From NCBI GenBank assembly GCA_038233815.1, contig JBBSVE010000026.1, positions 1-28,268 of the forward strand: 28,268 bases of DNA, in the 5' to 3' direction. Made by a program: the position numbers and the translations under genes. The notes beneath the pieces are model-generated. The model was not told the origin of the DNA. It ran no database searches and was given only the letters and a program-made list of their open reading frames with translations. This stretch comes from JBBSVE01 sp038233815 (GTDB lineage Bacteria > Pseudomonadota > Alphaproteobacteria > Rhodobacterales > Rhodobacteraceae). The first letter of the stretch is position 1. Every line of letters starts with the position of its first letter. Positions 26,748 to 28,268 of the stretch are shown piece by piece.

Positions 26748-28172
26748 ATGGCCAAGGACTGGAAAGCGCGCGCGAAGGACCTGAAGAAGCGCATGAAGGC
26801 CCTGGTGGCCGAGGCGGAACGGTCCGGTTCGGCGGCGCTCGCCGGCGCGCGCGAAGGGGCGGCGTCGCTCTATACCTCCGCGTCAGAGGCGGCGACGGGC
26901 ACGATGTCCGCCGCCGCAGCCTCGGTGGGCAAGAGCGCAAAGCCCGTGTCACCCCTCGCCCCGAAGGACGGATTCCCGACGCTTCCCGTCATCGCGGGGG
27001 TGGAGTTTGCCGCCGCGGAAGCCGGGGTGCGCTACAAGAACCGCCGCGACGTGATGCTGATCCGGCTCGCCCCCGGAACGGCCGTCGCGGGGGTGTTCAC
27101 GCGGTCCACAACGCGGTCAGCCTGCGTGCGCGACTGCGAGGCGAAGCTCGCGCAAACGGCGGCGCGGGGCGCGGGGGCCGCGATCGTGGTCAATTCCGGC
27201 AACTCCAACGCCTTCACCGGGAAGGCGGGTGACAAGGCGCTCGCCGCCGTGACAGCCGCCGCCGCGACCGCCACCGGACTGCCCGAAGCGCGCATCTTCA
27301 CCTCCTCTACCGGCGTGATCGGGGAGCCGCTGGACCCGGCGCCGATCACCCGCGCGCTGCCCGCACTCGTCCGTGATCTGAAAGACAGCGCCATCCGCAT
27401 GGCGGCCGAGGCGATGATGACCACGGACACGTTCCCCAAGGGCGCCTGTGCCACGATCCAGGGCGACGGCGGCGCCATCCAGATCGCGGGCATCGCCAAG
27501 GGGTCGGGCATGATCGCGCCCGACATGGGGACGATGCTGGTCTATATCTTTACCGACGCGAAAGTGACGCAGGCCACGCTCCAGAAGATGCTGTCGCGCA
27601 ACGTGGACGCAACCTTCAACGCGATCACCGTGGACAGCGACACCTCCACCTCGGACACGCTCCTCCTTTGCGCGACGGGGAAAAGTCCCGCAGCGCGCGT
27701 CAGCGGTGCCGTGGCGAAGGCGTTCGAGGCGGCCCTGCGCGAGGTGATGCTGTCGCTCGCCCATCAGGTGATCCGCGACGGCGAGGGGGCCACGAAATTC
27801 GTCGAGGTGCGCGTCACCGGGGCCGCGTCGGAGCATGACGCGGGCAAGGTCGCCCGGGCCATCGCCGATTCGCCGCTGGTCAAGACCGCCGTGGCGGGCG
27901 AGGACCCGAACTGGGGACGGATCGTCATGGCAGTCGGTAAATCGGGCGCGCAAGCCGACCGCGACCGGCTCACGATCCGGTTCGGCGACGTGCTGGTGGC
28001 CGCGAAAGGCTGGCGCAACCCGAAATACCGCGAGGAGGACGGGGCCGATTACATGCGGCAGCAGGATCTGGTGATCGCCGTCGATCTGGGCCTCGGGCGG
28101 TTCAAAAGCACGGTCTGGACCTGCGATCTCACCCATCGCTACATCGACATCAACGCCGACTACCGGTCCTGA
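26748..28172 (+). CDS. argJ: Bifunctional ornithine acetyltransferase / N-acetylglutamate synthase
   Basis: Arginine biosynthesis enzyme that moves the acetyl group from N-acetylornithine to glutamate (and may use acetyl-CoA). The precursor is cut autocatalytically before a nucleophilic threonine. The 474-aa product is longer than the usual ~400-410 aa: the conserved start VSPLAPKDGFP begins only at residue 67, after a Lys- and Ala-rich, probably helical N-terminal extension. The cleavage region is KGSGMIAPDMGTMLVYIFTDA, with the expected nucleophile Thr262, but the residue before it is Gly261 where Ala is usual. VNSGNSNAFTG, the DPNWGRI segment and the C-terminal CDLTHRYIDINADYRS are typical. 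ATG 26748 has a strong purine run (GGGGGA) upstream; an in-frame ATG at 26904 would give a shorter form. Confidence 0.94.
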   Translation: MAKDWKARAKDLKKRMKALVAEAERSGSAALAGAREGAASLYTSASEAATGTMSAAAASVGKSAKPVSPLAPKDGFPTLPVIAGVEFAAAEAGVRYKNRRDVMLIRLAPGTAVAGVFTRSTTRSACVRDCEAKLAQTAARGAGAAIVVNSGNSNAFTGKAGDKALAAVTAAAATATGLPEARIFTSSTGVIGEPLDPAPITRALPALVRDLKDSAIRMAAEAMMTTDTFPKGACATIQGDGGAIQIAGIAKGSGMIAPDMGTMLVYIFTDAKVTQATLQKMLSRNVDATFNAITVDSDTSTSDTLLLCATGKSPAARVSGAVAKAFEAALREVMLSLAHQVIRDGEGATKFVEVRVTGAASEHDAGKVARAIADSPLVKTAVAGEDPNWGRIVMAVGKSGAQADRDRLTIRFGDVLVAAKGWRNPKYREEDGADYMRQQDLVIAVDLGLGRFKSTVWTCDLTHRYIDINADYRS

Positions 28173-28201
28173 TAGGGCCCACGCCGGGGAGGATGCGTGC
28201 G

Positions 28202-28268
28202 ATGATCGTTCTTCTCGTAAGTGCCGTGGCCCTGATCGACACCGATGGCCGCGTTTTGCTCGCCGAGC
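28202..28268 (+). CDS. mutT: NUDIX hydrolase (MutT-like), 5' end only
   Basis: Only 22 codons lie inside the window: MIVLLVSAVALIDTDGRVLLAE. The pattern of a beta strand, ALIDTDGRVLLAE and a truncated end matches the N-terminus of MutT-type NUDIX hydrolases, which remove oxidised nucleotides such as 8-oxo-dGTP. The NUDIX box itself is beyond the edge. GGGGAGG at about nine bases supports ATG 28202; ATG 28193 abuts that ribosome site. The position downstream of argJ agrees with the order known in Rhodobacterales. The gene symbol is tentative. Confidence 0.7.
   Translation, partial: MIVLLVSAVALIDTDGRVLLAE

Overview
The window is a high-GC chromosomal segment that looks alphaproteobacterial, most likely Rhodobacterales (Rhodobacteraceae/Roseobacteraceae-like). 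The evidence is the codon bias, the protein signatures and the gene order gltD-(small genes)-gltB-mtgA and secA-parvulin-argJ-mutT. This placement rests on recognition, not on a database search. I see no tRNA, rRNA, insertion sequence, prophage or CRISPR, and no gap without a gene exceeds 300 bases.

Layout: (1) 81-7584, plus strand: a glutamate synthase operon. The small subunit gltD and large subunit gltB are separated by three small genes (a secreted hypothetical, a small acidic hypothetical and a GFA/CENP-V-type zinc protein), joined by overlapping start/stop codons. (2) 7635-9115, plus strand: mtgA (peptidoglycan glycosyltransferase) and a glutathione S-transferase, closed by a perfect 15-bp hairpin. 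(3) 9203-17619, minus strand: a surface-glycan block. galU is followed by a GT4, a GT2-like and a GT14/DUF5928 glycosyltransferase and a PAPS-type sulfotransferase. Upstream lie cysQ and another GT2 glycosyltransferase as a two-gene unit. A divergent ABC-2 (KpsM-like) export permease follows at 17785-18606. Together these suggest synthesis and export of a sulfated cell-surface polysaccharide: GalU supplies UDP-glucose, the transferases build the chain, the sulfotransferase adds sulfate, CysQ removes the PAP by-product, and the permease would export the product with an ATPase encoded elsewhere. (4) 18805-21941: the dnaK-dnaJ heat-shock operon behind a candidate RpoH-type promoter. (5) radC, then on the minus strand secA, then on the plus strand a periplasmic parvulin-type peptidyl-prolyl isomerase, argJ and the start of a mutT/NUDIX gene cut by the window edge.

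The most striking observation is that dnaK carries an in-frame amber codon (TAG, 19375-19377) at codon 191, just before the conserved DLGGGT phosphate motif. The reading frame is otherwise intact for its full 636 codons. TAG serves as an ordinary stop for gltD, mtgA and the permease in this same window, so genome-wide recoding is unlikely. A base-call error, a true nonsense mutation or local suppression remain possible. Second in interest is the sulfated-glycan gene set, with its two-part sulfotransferase and the uncharacterised C-terminal region of the GT14 protein. Third is a 10-bp inverted repeat whose arms bracket a candidate secA core promoter.
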